64,000 bases of DNA from Opisthorchis felineus (GCA_004794785.1 SJOL01007640.1:1066421-1130420); one strand, 5' to 3'. Positions 36,059 to 50,029 are shown, counted from the stretch's first letter. The notes: generated from the letters alone by a model not told the origin. Numbers and translations are program-made.

Positions 36059-39000
36059 AAATGAGCCCCGTTATACTGATCAGTTTAGGTAAGACTAATT
36101 TACTTGGAATGTAAGAGGAAACAATTTCGAAAAGCTGAGCATCTAACTGTTGTTGTAATTAGACTCATACCAAGCATGTGTAAACCTATGCTATTATTAA
36201 CACCGCAGCGTGTAACTGAATAAAAAAGCAACGAAGGGGCCAATTTGCCGTAGTCCCAATTAATTAAGTTGTTACGAACGTTAACTCTTTTGTCAGTGTT
36301 CATGGTTATAAGTTCTTGTTTTTATGGACGGTTTTCTTTTTAACCAAATGATCCTCCATCATTTCAGCTGCTCTGGTGAACAGTGTTCCTTCCGAAGATA
36401 TCCAGTTGGATTTTTTGACGTTATCCACTCGCTTCCACGTCATTCCGTACGTAAATGATTGAAACAAATGTGTAAAAAGGGGTATTCGTACGTAATAATG
36501 GACAGAATGAGCCAAGAACCCGTGCATGAATGAAGTTTTTTGTGGTCCAAGCGGTACATTAATAGGAAAGGTCAAATTTGCCATCATTCTTGCGTACGTA
36601 CACCATGAAATTTATCAGTGTCAACCGACAGAAGTTTCATATCTCTCCCAGTTACACGCGCCGACCGACAGACCAGCCACATATCTATACACCCTAAGAT
36701 CATTTTCAGACACACGGTATCAAACAATGTATATAGGTATCGATACCAACCCGCCAGCCAGCCAGTCAGCTTTGCAACTCGTTACCCCACCCACCCTTCA
36801 GTTCACCAGCGCAAAATCGAGTACACATCCGTTATAAATCATACATTTCTCGGCATTTGGACATTTTAGAGCAAAAGTGATGATTCTTCCTATGGGGTAT
36901 ATAACATGTTGGGCAAGTGCTTATTCGCCAGCCCAAATAACGCCACAAATCTCTACTTTCCCTCCCCGAGCCAGGTGATTAATATCAGCTGGTTTTTGGA
37001 CCATATTTGTGCTACTGTTGTTACCACTAAGGGCGGCTATATTCTTAAGGTGAAAACGGGGCTCAGCTGGCGGCGGTAACCACTGACACTGACCAGCCAC
37101 CCTTCATCACCACCCAATTATTAGAGTGAGGCATGCATGCATACAAACCTAGTCATATCTGACCGAATTCGATAAGAATAAAAACATGGTATTTTTAGAC
37201 ATATGGGCTGCTGACAGGCTCGGTAGAGGATAGACCACAGACTGGACACGCGGCACATACGCTGGCTCACAGATAGAACATCCTGGTACTGGGGTGTTAG
37301 TCACAGGCTATACATGTGTGTATAAGAACAAGTCTAATAACAGTCTGAGACACACTTTTCGCTCCACCGTTGGTAGGCGTTCGTGTGCGACTTGCTGTAA
37401 TTGCAAAAGAAAACATGTGAAAAATAGGAAAGGTGAAAAAATCCTAGATTAGCATTTTCACTCCAGCCCAGACTTGCGCAGCTTTCGGGCCACATGCCTT
37501 GTGTACGTCCACTTATGCATTTACATATGGGTGCTTAACGAAAACAAATACCCACACAGAACCCATCAGCCTCGGCAACAGATTTATATAGTTGCAAGCT
37601 TATCTTGTGGCTGGATGCAGTGACGTTCTGTAGGCCTGGTAGCCACCGGTACTATCACTGGCGACTGACAGCTACATGCCACAGACCGTGTCAGATTTAA
37701 CCGACTCGCAAAGGAGAGGAGGTAAAGAGAAATATTGTGCAAAATACTATTCTGCCTTGGAGGCTTGCTGAAGGCTTACTCACCCTTACGCGGCAATTGT
37801 GTCCAGGGCAGGCTAAAATAAGTCTGACCAGTATGATCGAAACATAGCATGAGAAGTGTTTAGTATAAACTGACTCGCACGTAGTCCAGTAATAACCGTC
37901 TACTTGTGTCTAATACTGATTTTTAGTCATTTGATCTTTACAAGCTCCCAATGGCGACGAACAGCATGTTAAAACATGGAAAAACAGAGACAAATGGAAG
38001 GTAGCGCACAACGAAAACGGGCAATCAAGTTCTTGGAAGAATGATGCTCTTGCTTACCGGACCATAGTAGTACCGGTTAAACTATCGCGAAAGCTACCTG
38101 ATATTGCACTTATCCACTCCGGTAGATTATGCTTGTTTGACCGAGAAAAGGATTAAATGTGGCAAAGCGTTTGGTCTGGCGGAACCGCACCTGGGACATT
38201 AACACTTTACAAGGTAGTCAAACAGTTGGATGATTCGCATGCTTCCATGGGCTTCACAGTTCTTCAAAGTTTTCCCGTTGTTCAACACCAGCATGGTCTA
38301 GTCTGGCGGTTGGTTTGTTTTTATTTAGGGGAAATTTGGTGAGAAGTTCCTGCAGCGTGATGTTTTACAAAATCCCTCCAAGTGGGCGCCTAATGCGCTG
38401 CGATATGTTCCATAGGACAGGGATCGCGGTTTTTAGCCCACTATTTAAAAGGTGCAATCACCTATCCGCCAACTTCACGATTGCATTTTTGCCTGACTAG
38501 GCCGACGAGAAGTTAGGATGGTGGCCTAAAACCATACTAAAAACCTGCAATGTTGAACTTATAATTGTTAGAAGCGTACCTAACTCTCACAAGAAGTTGA
38601 GGGACGTTGTTCAAACTCATTCCAAGACTTCAGTGAATCCAACTATATTGTATCTGACAAATTCCATGTCACTGGCTTCCCTGAAAGATTTTATTGCCAC
38701 AGTAAATGATAAGTAACTAGTGTCTGTCCATGGTCAGCATAGACAGACTCTCAAATTCGACAGTTCATCAGTTTATCCTGACTGATGGACCGAGCGAAAC
38801 ACACGGAGACAGAGAGACAGATAACCTATTTCCGTGTTCTCCTGCCCCACCGAACAAATGTAACGGTACATATCGACAACAGTTTGAAACATGACGTGCT
38901 GTCTTTCATCCAGTGATTGGTCTTAGGCAAGCCCTTTTCATTAAATTCAAAATATGCGTGATAACAAACAAATGAGATCAGATTGCTCAGTATTTGCAAT

Positions 39001-42000
39001 CTGGGCTTTTCTAACGTGTTATCACTCTTCAGTGGCGTGTACACGTCGAACTATCTGTCAGTTTTGTTGGCTACCATGTCTAGCAGTAATTACGAATTAC
39101 TGAATTCCAGCGCGCACACACACTTACGCACCTTGTATGTTTTTCTAGGTCCTCCAACTTGTTACACTCGGTTGTCGATACATCTACACGTTCGAGATAG
39201 AAACATGGGCCCCACGAAAACGTCCGACTCAGGACTTTAGCACGAACGTGCACAAGCACACCGGTTTGTGTATGTAGGTGAATAAAGCTATCCGCTGAAG
39301 ATATTTAGCACACAAAAGACTGATACATAGGGGCGACATGTGAGAAAACTGTATCTTTCTCGGAACACCCAGGAACGGGTGGCAAGTTGGTGCTTCACTT
39401 GGGCCTGGTGATCAGCCATGAGGAGCGGCAGGTTCACCCAAATAGCACACGCTCGTTGTCATCTGATCCCAAAAAGCCCACAATGTGTCACACATACATA
39501 CGTACATACCAACCCCTATTGCTGTTAGCCTCAGTGACCGCTCCTGGACAGAACGTTGCCCAGACAATTTTCCTGACATGATCGCATGAGGCTAACCTCT
39601 GAATGTGGTAAAAAACCACGATCGGAAAGAGCGTGGAATCATCATGGGTGGCCCCGAGACTGCTTTGTCTAGCGGATGGATGATCAAATGCATATGTGAA
39701 TGAATAGATGAATGAATACACGTATCCGTTTATTCAAACGGGCTTTTCTAACTAGCTAGCCATAATATGTGCGCACATGGATGCATGACTTTTGCCCGAC
39801 AACGTCGAGTGCGCCGGCCTTCGCGGATACCCGTCTGGGAAGGTATACTAGAAAAAGAAACCGACTAATCAGGCCATCACCGCACGTACTCGAACAGGCA
39901 GACAGAAGATTTTGTGTGTGGTACTACGTGCAAGATCTACCGCCTTTGAAGACCAGTTCTAGTGCTCCTTTGGTTGTCAGCCTCAGCAAGTTTACGGGTA
40001 TCATCCTGTTCTCTTTTGGCCCTCCATCATTTAAGGAACATAGGCCAGTAGTACTAAAAACAAACCTCCAAATACAGGGTTAGGTAATGCAGTCTTGCGT
40101 GATGGCATAATCGGTGCTTGACTCAACTCTGTGGTCATCCGTAAGTTGAAGAAGATTACTGTTCACAAGCCGGGCACTCATGTTAGATCCAGTACTCTTC
40201 TGTTATCCCAGGAGATATCACGCAAATCAATATATCTAACGCATCCACTGGTGATCACGCAAGATTCCGTTTGTTGGTAAATTTGTTGCTAAAAACGTCT
40301 TCAGAAAGCGAATTTCCTATAAGCGATACAACCCGGTGAAAAGAGTTTTTCAGTCATAGTCACCAAACTAATAGGTCAATAATCACTTTCCAGCGTAGTG
40401 TGTGCCGTACTAACACGTCCTGATGAAGAAAACTGCACGACTTTCACATGTTTCCAGAAATGTGTTGTTGATTTTATCGATCCACCCGCTATTGGACGAA
40501 GCCAGCAGTGAAGTATATCTCTGCATCAGGATTGCCACGGTGTTTACCTAGAGATGCTCTTGTTAGTTTCAATTTATCAGGATGTTTGTTTTGTACGAAA
40601 TTAAATCGTTGTACCTGGTGAAGCAATGACGGCAGGTTATTTTACCTTAATTTTTGTCTTGTGTTTTACCTACCGATATGGCTTCCAGCACTTAAGTGAC
40701 TCTACATTCTTGAACAGAAAAAGTTAGAAAATGGACAATGAGTTCGTAATTCGGCTTCAATGTACGTCCGTCGCTCTCAAACAAAGCCGATTCACGGGAA
40801 ACGACCGAATTTATCTTTAGTGGAGACTGTTTTTTAAAGATTAAGTAGTACCACACATGCCGCAGCAAGTGAAAAGGCCCGCTATCAAAATCACCGTTAC
40901 TATTTGCATAAATGACTGTCAGAACAAACGACAGCAATAGGTAGCTGAATGACCACTGCCCCAAAAAACATTAAGAGTTCTCGAGCCTACCTCAGGTAGC
41001 ATCTAATTGTACCTGAAAGAACATTTCTGGATTCAGTAAATATTTACGCGCCAATTCCGCCTAAGGATGGCATTCTCGTGCTTCAGTAGGACTGTCGCAA
41101 CAATCTTGGTCTAACTTAGTTTACAGCAGCCCGCTAGCTTTAACTTCCACACAAGCCATCAAAGCATGGCCCAAGAACAGCAGGAGCAATCTAAACTGAT
41201 ATGATAGTGCTGAATAGAGGAGGAGCGCGTCAACACATGTGGTCAGCGTCATCAAAAGGAACAATTCTCGAGGTGGAGACAATTTGAGTTTGTCAGAGTT
41301 TTATCCAACGCAGTGGAGGACTACTGTATTTGGAAGTGAAGGAGCTGGTCATAGTAACACGACTGAGATAATTGTCGCTTTCAGCTTAATATCACTGAGG
41401 GTAACAAAATCTTGCAAACTTTTACTTCCTCCAAGAAGTGGGATGACATTTTTTGCCTGATTGTTCAATCCTAACGGTAGTGCCCAGTACCTCGACGCAA
41501 GTCTTTCATATCTTGAACTGCTCGAAAATACTGCACGTTTACGAACTGAATTTCCTCTGAGTGAGTTCAAGACTATGAAGGCTATTTAGGAGGCTACTAG
41601 ACCTACCAGCCTGCATCGCTTGTTTAGAAAGCCGGGCAGAAGCTGCTCACAGTGCAGGAATATTGCGAAGCATTTTTATCCCGGGGATTGGAACTATGCT
41701 GGCCTTAATGGACTGTGGTCTGTAATTTTAGATACAACCGCAAATATTCCAGACTAACCATCATAAATAACTCGTTTTTTCATTTATGAGGCGCCTTCTA
41801 CCGTGTTACTTCCTCATTCGTCACCAGATCAATCAGGTAGGCGTACTGTCGTTTCTTTCAGAAGTAGGCCCCAGTATAATTACGGTCCGTCACTCTGTGG
41901 GGACCAACTAGAAAGACGGATCAGTGCCGACCACATAGGTCAGACCGACTATATCAGGCCAATCCCTTTTGGAAGAGGTTTATTCTTTGGACACACCACT

Positions 42001-44618
42001 ACCAGAAGGGGCAGCAGCAAAAGGTAGCCTCTTTCAATTGGTTTCTGAAAACGTGTTGTAATGATGGACCTTCTCAAAAGAGGAACCATTTTGGCCGTTC
42101 ACTTTCTAGGTTCCAGTGGCATATTTCCTGTTGTATAACTTGAAAAGATCGGGGAAATCCCTCGGTGCAGCAAATGAATGAAGCAACTGACCGGATACTC
42201 ATATCCCTGCAGGAGTGTGTGGCTCGCTTACATGTGCACGGCAATGCCACGCAACCTGTGTGTATTATTTGACCTAGTGGCGTTAATGACAGCAGATCCA
42301 TCATCGTCCATTAATCTTGGGCACAAAATCAACCACGAAATCTTAATCAGCACAAACTTTCAACAACTAGGGCTTCATCGTCAGAGCTGAAATTTTATGC
42401 ACTGATCTCGACGCAACGTCAGCACTGTGCCATCAACACAGTTCTCCTGTAACTAGGCCCTCCATGATGTGTTTGGTATGAATATTTCGCTTCATGTTGG
42501 TTGTGGACTGGTGTAACCGAGCTAGAAATCGCCGGAGTGTATTTTCCCACAGGTGCTTCAGGAAAATCACTAAAGGTGAGATAGGACCGTTGGTTAGGAG
42601 TAGAATGTGGCCTGTTTAATGTTGATTCAGTTGTACTATCTTGGTATGCTAACCCTAGAAAGACACCCTATAATTTAAACCTGCTTTGTATATGTTGGCT
42701 GAGTGACAGAACATGGACGGCTAGGCAACCTTCCACTGTAGTTTAGTTATGACAATTGGAAGTTTGCTACCTGACATATTTGTGTCTTATTATATTTCCC
42801 CTAGGTTCACGACCATAATGTTTCCACCTTCCAAACAAGGGTTGTTAAGAGGCCATTGGGTTGAATAATAAAGTAACCAGGTTGCAAAAAAGTCAAACCA
42901 TCACGGGGTAATACAGGTTTTGCCCGCACTATTGTCCGCCAGGATTCACCATCTATCTCCGTCCGCTCTGACCCTCGTATCTATCCCTATTTACTTGCAG
43001 GTGGGGCAGGTAAGGTCAATGGTAGTAATCGTTGTTTTATCCCGTCTTGAAAGTGGGGAAATTTCGGGTTCATTTTAGTGACGGTAATTTCTGAAACTGC
43101 CGTTTTGAACTTTTTACATGTTGCTGAGTACTAATCAGGTCAAGTTGGTCAAATGTGAATATGTGATTCCACCGCGGTCAATAGGTTACTCATACAATCG
43201 AACATCAGTGAAAATCTGTTCTTCTAAATATGTCCGAAATTCTTCAAATAAGTTGAAACACCTGTTTATTGACCTCTGAGTGAACCGATAGAAACGGCCA
43301 TTCCGGAGGAGTGAACGTTTTACAGGGTGTTGTAAACCAGTGGTTTCTCTTGAAGCAAAAATTATCTGGTACAACGAATGTTTTTATTCTTTAAAAACTT
43401 TGTATTTGTCTAATTTTATTTTGAACCATGTGTTTTTCATCTTTTCCGCCTTCGAATTCAACGTTAGGGAAGAATGTACCCAATTTAGCTTCTGTCCCAT
43501 TTTTTCCAGCGTACAAAACTGACCCGTACCTTTGTGAAGTTAAAGTTTTTGGTTAGCTACTCCACTCAAATGGTCCCTTTCCGAAGCTTAGGCGGACCAC
43601 GGATCGATAAATCTTAAAAAGGAGTAGATATCTCAATATTACGTCTGTTATCCAGAGAGGATATTGTGAGGGCTGTCAAAACAGAGGAGAAATACAACAG
43701 CGCAGGAATCAACCAGTCAGCAAGTATGCGGGTGGGAAACTTCCGTTCCTGAGGGGAAATTTGTCCGTCTGTTTCCTGTAAACTCCAGTAAGGTGTGAAG
43801 CCCTTCAAAGCTGGTTTGTTGGGTTTTTCCTTATAACGACCCCATGGTAGTGACGGATGTTGTCACACGGAACATCACCAGCCGAGGACAAGAAAAACAG
43901 CCAACCTTAATCTACTACCTTTGTCCTTGTCTGCGGAGACACTCATCAGCAGGATCCAGAAGGGCTAATGTTTTTACGGTTTTTAAGTTGTCTTCCCAGA
44001 AGAAATCAACAGAAGCGTCAGTGCTTAAGCTTATTCTAAGTGAATTTGGTCATCGTGTGGTGTGATTTGGGTCGACAAGTGCGGTGGCAAAAGCCCACAG
44101 TGCTTGAACGGACAATCAACTTAGGCACTTTGATAAAAGGCTAATCTGATGGGTTCATTTAGCCCATTGCGCTGTTATTGAATAGTGTGCAACTCACAGT
44201 CACAAGATGGATGTGACGTTCAGATAGATTCCTAATTCGCTGCAAAAGTCGCTACGCACATTCAGGCCTAGCTCTTAGAAAAATGTACTCGCTCTCGATT
44301 TTGGAGTCAACAAACTGGAAATTGTTACTGAAATTGTGGCTCTTAGGATATTCAAAGGTTGTCCAACTAACTGTTGCAGTGTCCCGCTGAAACAGCCGTC
44401 TGCTGTAGAGGTCGGTTCCCGCCTTCTAAATGAGCTCAAAGTGGCTGTGTGATTCGCTTCTGTGATGAAAACTGGACAGAGTACCATGGCAGTTTCCATT
44501 GTCCTTGGAGCTGGTACGTCGGCTAAGCCCTCTACCTGTTTGTTTCTCTAAGAGATGAAGTTAAATGTGATAGTAGCTTGAGGGGGTTTGGTAATTTTTA
44601 ATTGATATTTCGTCCTGT

Positions 44619-44757
44619 CAGTGAAGCTGAAAAGCCAAGAGACAATGCACAACTGTTCATCCATATTGGGAATCTTCAGTAATGCGTAACTCACCAAACT
44701 CCACTGAGTTTCCGATCCGAAACCTCCAGGCGAGTAGCTTGAACACCTAAACCCTCG
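44619..44757 (-). repeat. S repeat (tRNA-like SINE-type), reverse copy
   Basis: On the minus strand: CTGGAGGTTTCGGATCGGAA, a TTACGCATTACTGAAGATTC core, then CTTGGCTTTTCAGCTTCACT. The order matches 34495-34650, with a decayed B-box (TCGGATCGGAA in place of TTCGAATC). Confidence 0.5.
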
Positions 44758-46089
44758 TCCGCAAGCGTCTGATCAGCAGTATGATTAACTCACAAATAAA
44801 TATGACTGTATGTCCTACCCCCTATGCCTGTCCGCCTGCATGTCTTGGGCGCTGGGCCACTGAATTACGGTCACAGCTACTAGAACGCTACTTTGTAATG
44901 GGACTTCGTTTAAAACTCACATTTCAAAGTGACTGGAAATCACACGCTTCGTTCGACGACATGGATTAGGACCTGCATCTTGAAACCAGTTTTTGTCCAG
45001 AGAAAGTTTTTGAGTGCATCTTCGCCCTTCACGCCTCCAAAGTTCCTTAATTTATTCTTTTATAGGTGTTTTGGAGCATGCATTCAGATTTGGTGGTTAA
45101 CGCTACCGAAGGGCATCTATTCATTCATCCACGCATCGATAACGTACATACAAGTATGATGAATTTTGAATGCTAAGAACCGCAAAACGCCCATGGAAAG
45201 CTTGCGGGTAGTTAATGGGAGAAGTTTTAGTCCGAGTAAATCAGATCTATTTGAAGTCATTTGTGGTTGACAGTTGCTTTGATTCAATTACAATATTTAA
45301 ATGTGATTTGTTTTCCAAAGAAATTGTTTTAGTCTCAGTGAAATAGGATACTGCGGAAGTTCCGAACTACCATCGTTTGCCATGACTCTGAGTCCAAGTA
45401 AATAAAACCCATGCAAGCTTTTATTGCAAAAGGCAGAATCTATAGTTGGTTTTCCGGACATAAACTTATTACCTTCCCTAGTCATGCAGTCATACAGTTT
45501 AAAATTGTCCATCAAATGTTTTTTTGCCAAACCACTAAAGATTTCCCCCACTCTTAAATACATGGTAGCTTGAACGGAGCAATTGTTAGCAGGCTGGGAT
45601 CATGAAATTGTGACAGTCGAACGGAACCAGCTATCAAAGTGAGTTGTCGACATGTGTCCAGTTATCCATCCTAACCTCATTGGTAATTGGTCCGTATCCT
45701 TCAAGGGGAACAATGCGCCGGTCTAACTCACGGTATATCAACAAGACGACACGATAAAATTGAGTATCCCTTCCAAAATATATCTAACAGTAAGATGTGC
45801 CATCATTTTTGCAAGATTCCTCAATAAAATCCCCAAGGTGACCAGACAGGTATCTCAGTAGAATCCCAAATAAGTTTACAGTTAGGTTGATGTGAGTACA
45901 TATGCCACTGTTTGACTACTTTTTGCGAAATTTGACTTGAGTTCAGTGCATCTTTGGATTCCTGTCAAAACACTTGGGAAATTCTACTGGATCGTCTAAA
46001 GCATTCTATCAAAACACATGAAGAAAACCACAATGTCTGAGTATGAAAAGCGGTCCGATGTCAACTTTCTTCTTGTATTCGAAAGTTTG

Positions 46090-46109
46090 TTTTTTTTGTA
46101 CAAAAAAAA
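46090..46109. repeat. Perfect 20-bp T8/A8 palindrome
   Basis: TTTTTTTTGTACAAAAAAAA, an exact palindrome within an AT-rich patch (46.07-46.3 kb). Such sequences can extrude as cruciforms and are prone to deletion. Confidence 0.85.
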
Positions 46110-49077
46110 TGCAAAAAATTTTTCCACACATTACAACGATTACCCTAATGGAGATTTCGTCCTGTAAGTTAATCCAATTCCCAAATCTCCTCACAGTACA
46201 AAAGCGATTATTTAATAACTTACTTTGGTTTGCTCACCATTTATTTTATCCAAATTATTTAATTATCTGTCTACTGATATTATTATTGTTTCTTCTTAGG
46301 ATTTTTAAGGGACAGACAGAATTGTTTTTTATGTCTGACGCACTCGGTCCAGTATTCAGTATGCAATAACGATGTTGAAAAAGTGAGGAATATCAATTTC
46401 AAGTTTTAGCCTTTCAGAAACAACTTTTCGCCTCATTGTTGAAGGCATGAGATGCCCCCCACAGCAATTGTTACTTCTATATAAAAAAACTAAAAACCGT
46501 GAAAATTTTAACAAGCCAGCTGAGTCATAATGCCATATCTTAGCTAGTGTAACGAATTAATTTTATGCTAATTTTATTTTATCGCTGTTAAGCCGGTTTA
46601 TGCTGCTTCTTTGAAGGCAGTTGAATGCCAGTTTATCCCTTGGTTCCATTTTTGGAGTGAAATGGCTGTATCTATTCTGGCCGTGTTTACTCTTCCAGCT
46701 CAGCAGGAATTCGCTTAAGCCTCACCGATACAAGCGCACCTACAATCTGCCATATATAGTTCACTGGCTACACCACGGTGGTTGGCAAATCGTGTCGTCT
46801 TCTGTCTCTGTTTCGCACGCTGTGACCAGCCCGTTGGGACTGTCTCCAACAGAGTGGAGTATTATGGCGAATGTCACAGTTCTTCCTTCACATTCAAGGT
46901 TTGATGGATAAGTCGAACATACAGTGAACCCCAGTTATGACAGGTTTTACAATCCTCCACCCTGTATATAACCTCCTAATGTGGGAAAATATGTATGCAC
47001 AGTTAGTGCACCTATTATGAACTTGGTTCACTATTTTCAACCGCTCGCGTGCAAGCTACCTGCTGTCCACCTCAGATGCGGGCAATACATCTAAATTGAC
47101 AGGTAAATTTGTGTCTATGTTATGGACGAAGGCATGCATACCACAGACACGCACCGTATCAGGACAAGCGTCATATACGCAATTGACTGACGGGTGCGTG
47201 TGCCGACTGGGAACTGAGGTTGCGTGTGCGTGTGGCTTCTGGGCCTGGCAACATTTATTGGGCCATGGATTCACCGGGGCACTGTCTCAGCAGATGCAGA
47301 CCCACCTAGATTTGTTGATTGCGCATGTGAATAAGTAGCTACTCGATCAGTAAAAGCACGAAGTATGTGTGAAAATGGTGGTCTGATCGGTTAGAAGCTG
47401 CTAAAAGATTTCCCCAAACGAGGGAGATCAGGTGTTATTATTTATTCCTGGGGAGCAGTTCGAAATTCACGCACCGGTCACGGCATTTTCAAACTTCCAC
47501 TAACTGGCACCACAAGCGTTTCTTTTCAGATGACGTAGCATGCTTAGTCTGCGCTGTGGTAGACAATATGTTTATCGGAGCTTTATCAGCCACCTGGAAA
47601 TCACTTTGGCGATTTCACTTTAGGACACAATACTGCATCATTCGGAAAATACCGCCACATGAAATGGGGGTATTTATTAGACGTCTGTTCAAGCTGTCAT
47701 CCGATAAGCTTCGGCTATGTGACTGTAATTAAGTCTTGTTTGTCTCACTGTGACGCTCTTGTAAGTGAGGACCTTGTAGTTCTACGTAGTTTTCAAAAGT
47801 AATTCAACCAACAATACAATGTGCCTACTCAAGAGGACATATCCTGTGAGGAACCTCTTCCAGTGTAAAATTTGTACAGAATTTTATTCAGGTACAACAC
47901 CCAAGAAGCGCGCTATGGTTTTCGAACTGGCTGCTTCAGTCCTAAGGATCCTGATTTATCAAAATACTACCGTAAGGAATTGTGCTATATCAGCTGGCTC
48001 TCCAACTGATTTGAACTGTCTGTAAGAGTAGTTCATCCACGACTGCGTGCACAGCGGTATTTTGGAAAACAGTTTTTCACCTTGGCTTGGTGGTCATGAA
48101 GATGGAACATAGGATGGAGGGACAAGAGCTAACCTGGTATCCATCTAACCCAAGATTGACCGAGAATGCTACTGGGTATTCACTCGAATTGAATACTGAG
48201 GAAGTTGGCTTATCTTACCGGATAGAAGCTAACCACAGTCTGGTTAATAACGGTGACAAACGGGAGAAATTCCCAAGGAGCGGCTGTCTTTCGTGATAGG
48301 ATGGCATACGTGTAGCGAGAAGCTGAACTAAAGACAACTGCCGTGGACACTATAGGATTTATTGGTGGAATCTGTTAGTTTCCCGTCCCGACTGCGGATT
48401 GCGGATTGCGTAACCTGATTCAGGTGTTCGAAGTTATGGTAGGGCTGAGTAATATACGGACAAACTGTGCTCTAATTTTAAGTAAGATTTCTCCGAAAAA
48501 CGAGTGAACCGCATTTATGTTGTACAAATATCAATATCCCACCTGGAATGCTTGTATAAAAGGGTCAAACAAAAGTAGCTTATTTTCTACAGCGGTTTTC
48601 AATTTGAGCGAACCACGATATGTTGAATCAGTTATCTCCCGAGATAAACTCTTAGGCGTCGTCTCTTATTGGCTCAACTTGGTATGTTTCATTGCACATG
48701 GTGAAGGCATTTTTACTCTTTAGTGTACCAATTAAAAAAATTGGTATTATTTTAAAAATCCACTAACCATGCATCAAATTGTACGTCAACCTGCCTGTTA
48801 TGTGGAACAATCGGTTTCAAAAACCCCGTGAACCAACAGGCCATCGATCATCCACGGGGAGGTCACTCAAGTGATAAACCATGGATACCTCAAAGATAAA
48901 CATGATGTGATAATTCGTCAAGCAACCAAAACAACAAGCCTACATATAGTAAACAAATAACAATATGTATCATAAACATACGTAACCCACTAGCTCCATT
49001 TATCATAAACTATACTCGGCTGCGATGAACAAATTCGCACACACACGGTCGATCAGGTTCATTCAACCTCTACTCAC

Positions 49078-49755
49078 CTTGGGTGAACGGGTTCGTCGAT
49101 TCGACACCAGTTTGTATCCTAGCTCGTTTTGGTTCCGCGTGAATTGGACCACCGTTGATCACACGTGATGGGTTGCAGTCCAACAGCTTGTCATCACCAC
49201 GCCTGGCTGGGCGTTTCTCGTCTTGCATGCAGTTATTGGCTCCATCTGGGATGAGTACGGAGCTGAACGGAAAACCTAGAGCATGTGCCGCGGCGGTAAG
49301 TTGTAAGTTCATCATTTGTGAAGGCGGAGAGCTGAAGGGGTTCAATGCGGTTAGACCAGCTAAATCGTGTCTAAGGAGGTCCGAACGCGTGGTGTGCTGA
49401 ATGGGTGGTTGAAGCAGACTGGAGTTCTGAAGGGGATTTAGACCTTGGTGACTTGGTCCAAAATCATCTTGTTTAGGCGGTATATGTTGTGGGTATGGGT
49501 ATGGGAATGGAGGCAAAACTGGTCCTGGCAGGCTGAAAGGGAAACGTCCAGCCGAAAATGCGTTGCCAAGATGGAATATACTTTCAAGTGTTTGAGCGTG
49601 TTCCTGCAAGAAATGCAGCTGCAGCTGGTGCAGGTTGGAAAATCCTGCACAGCACTGTGGGCAGCTTAGATTGGGTCCCATGGAGCATCTGGTATCCTTT
49701 GAAGGTACTTCATCTGGAGGTCTGAGGGGAGCTTTGTCCGTCCGGTTATTTTGCC
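49078..49755 (-). CDS. Internal exon B: C2H2 zinc-finger protein, finger 2 and Pro-rich region
   Basis: This is the second recognised exon of the minus-strand zinc-finger gene. The acceptor is TCTTTTCAAG ending at 49756, and the exon opens with the last two bases of a Gly codon, which fits the phase-1 end of exon A. It ends at 49078 before GTGAGT, again phase 1. A classical C2H2 finger occupies exon residues 32-53 (Cys32, Cys35, His48, His53; C-x2-C-x12-H-x4-H, with Phe39 and Leu45 in the usual hydrophobic positions). Next comes a Pro/Phe/Tyr-rich stretch, then Leu- and Ser-rich sequence typical of disordered transcription-factor regions. Near the end is a basic cluster, PKRAR, that could be a nuclear localisation signal. 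The intron separating it from exon A is 4592 bp. Being a real exon is well supported by the finger and both splice sites; the specific DNA target is unknown. Confidence 0.74.
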
Positions 49756-50029
49756 CTTGAAAAGACCGGTTCAAAGAAGTTATTCCAGAGACCAAACTGA
49801 TTCAGTTGACAGTAAGTTTTTGCGGTTCCACTATGACCTACCAAAACACTATATTTATATTGTAAACCGTAATCGAGCTATGCAATCCCGTTTTCCACTG
49901 ATGCAGTTGTAAGCTTCAGTCAGTGTGATCCCACAATTAATGAACAGTTATTGTCCATTCCACTTAATCACAACCACGACAACCCACTTGGTTCACTGCT
50001 CGTCCTAACTAAAGGCGAACGGGCTCGAG

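Larger units (their letters stand above)
6849..49077 (-). other. Putative giant intron between exons B and C (42.2 kb)
   Basis: It is bounded by the GTGAGT donor after exon B and the CTTCTTCAG acceptor before exon C. Both are phase 1, so the joined frame reads through an Asp codon. No exon was recognised inside it on either strand. Any missed exon would have to be a multiple of 3 bases long to keep the frame. It holds R1/R2 and S repeats clustered at 21.8-25.2 kb and 29.4-36.1 kb, a LINE remnant at 29.9-30.1 kb, microsatellites near 12.1-12.5 kb and two perfect 20-bp palindromes. Sections 6.9-11.4, 12.6-21.7, 25.3-29.4, 36.1-44.6 and 44.8-49.0 kb show no recognisable element apart from the palindromes at 13.9 and 46.1 kb. 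An alternative is that this is intergenic DNA between two genes. Confidence 0.5.

Noticed and set aside
47520..47710. FSDDVACL read as a third LINE catalytic motif
   Set aside because: Only a few residues agree and no VRQG-type or AFDSVD-type block precedes it; kept only as part of the weak similarity finding.
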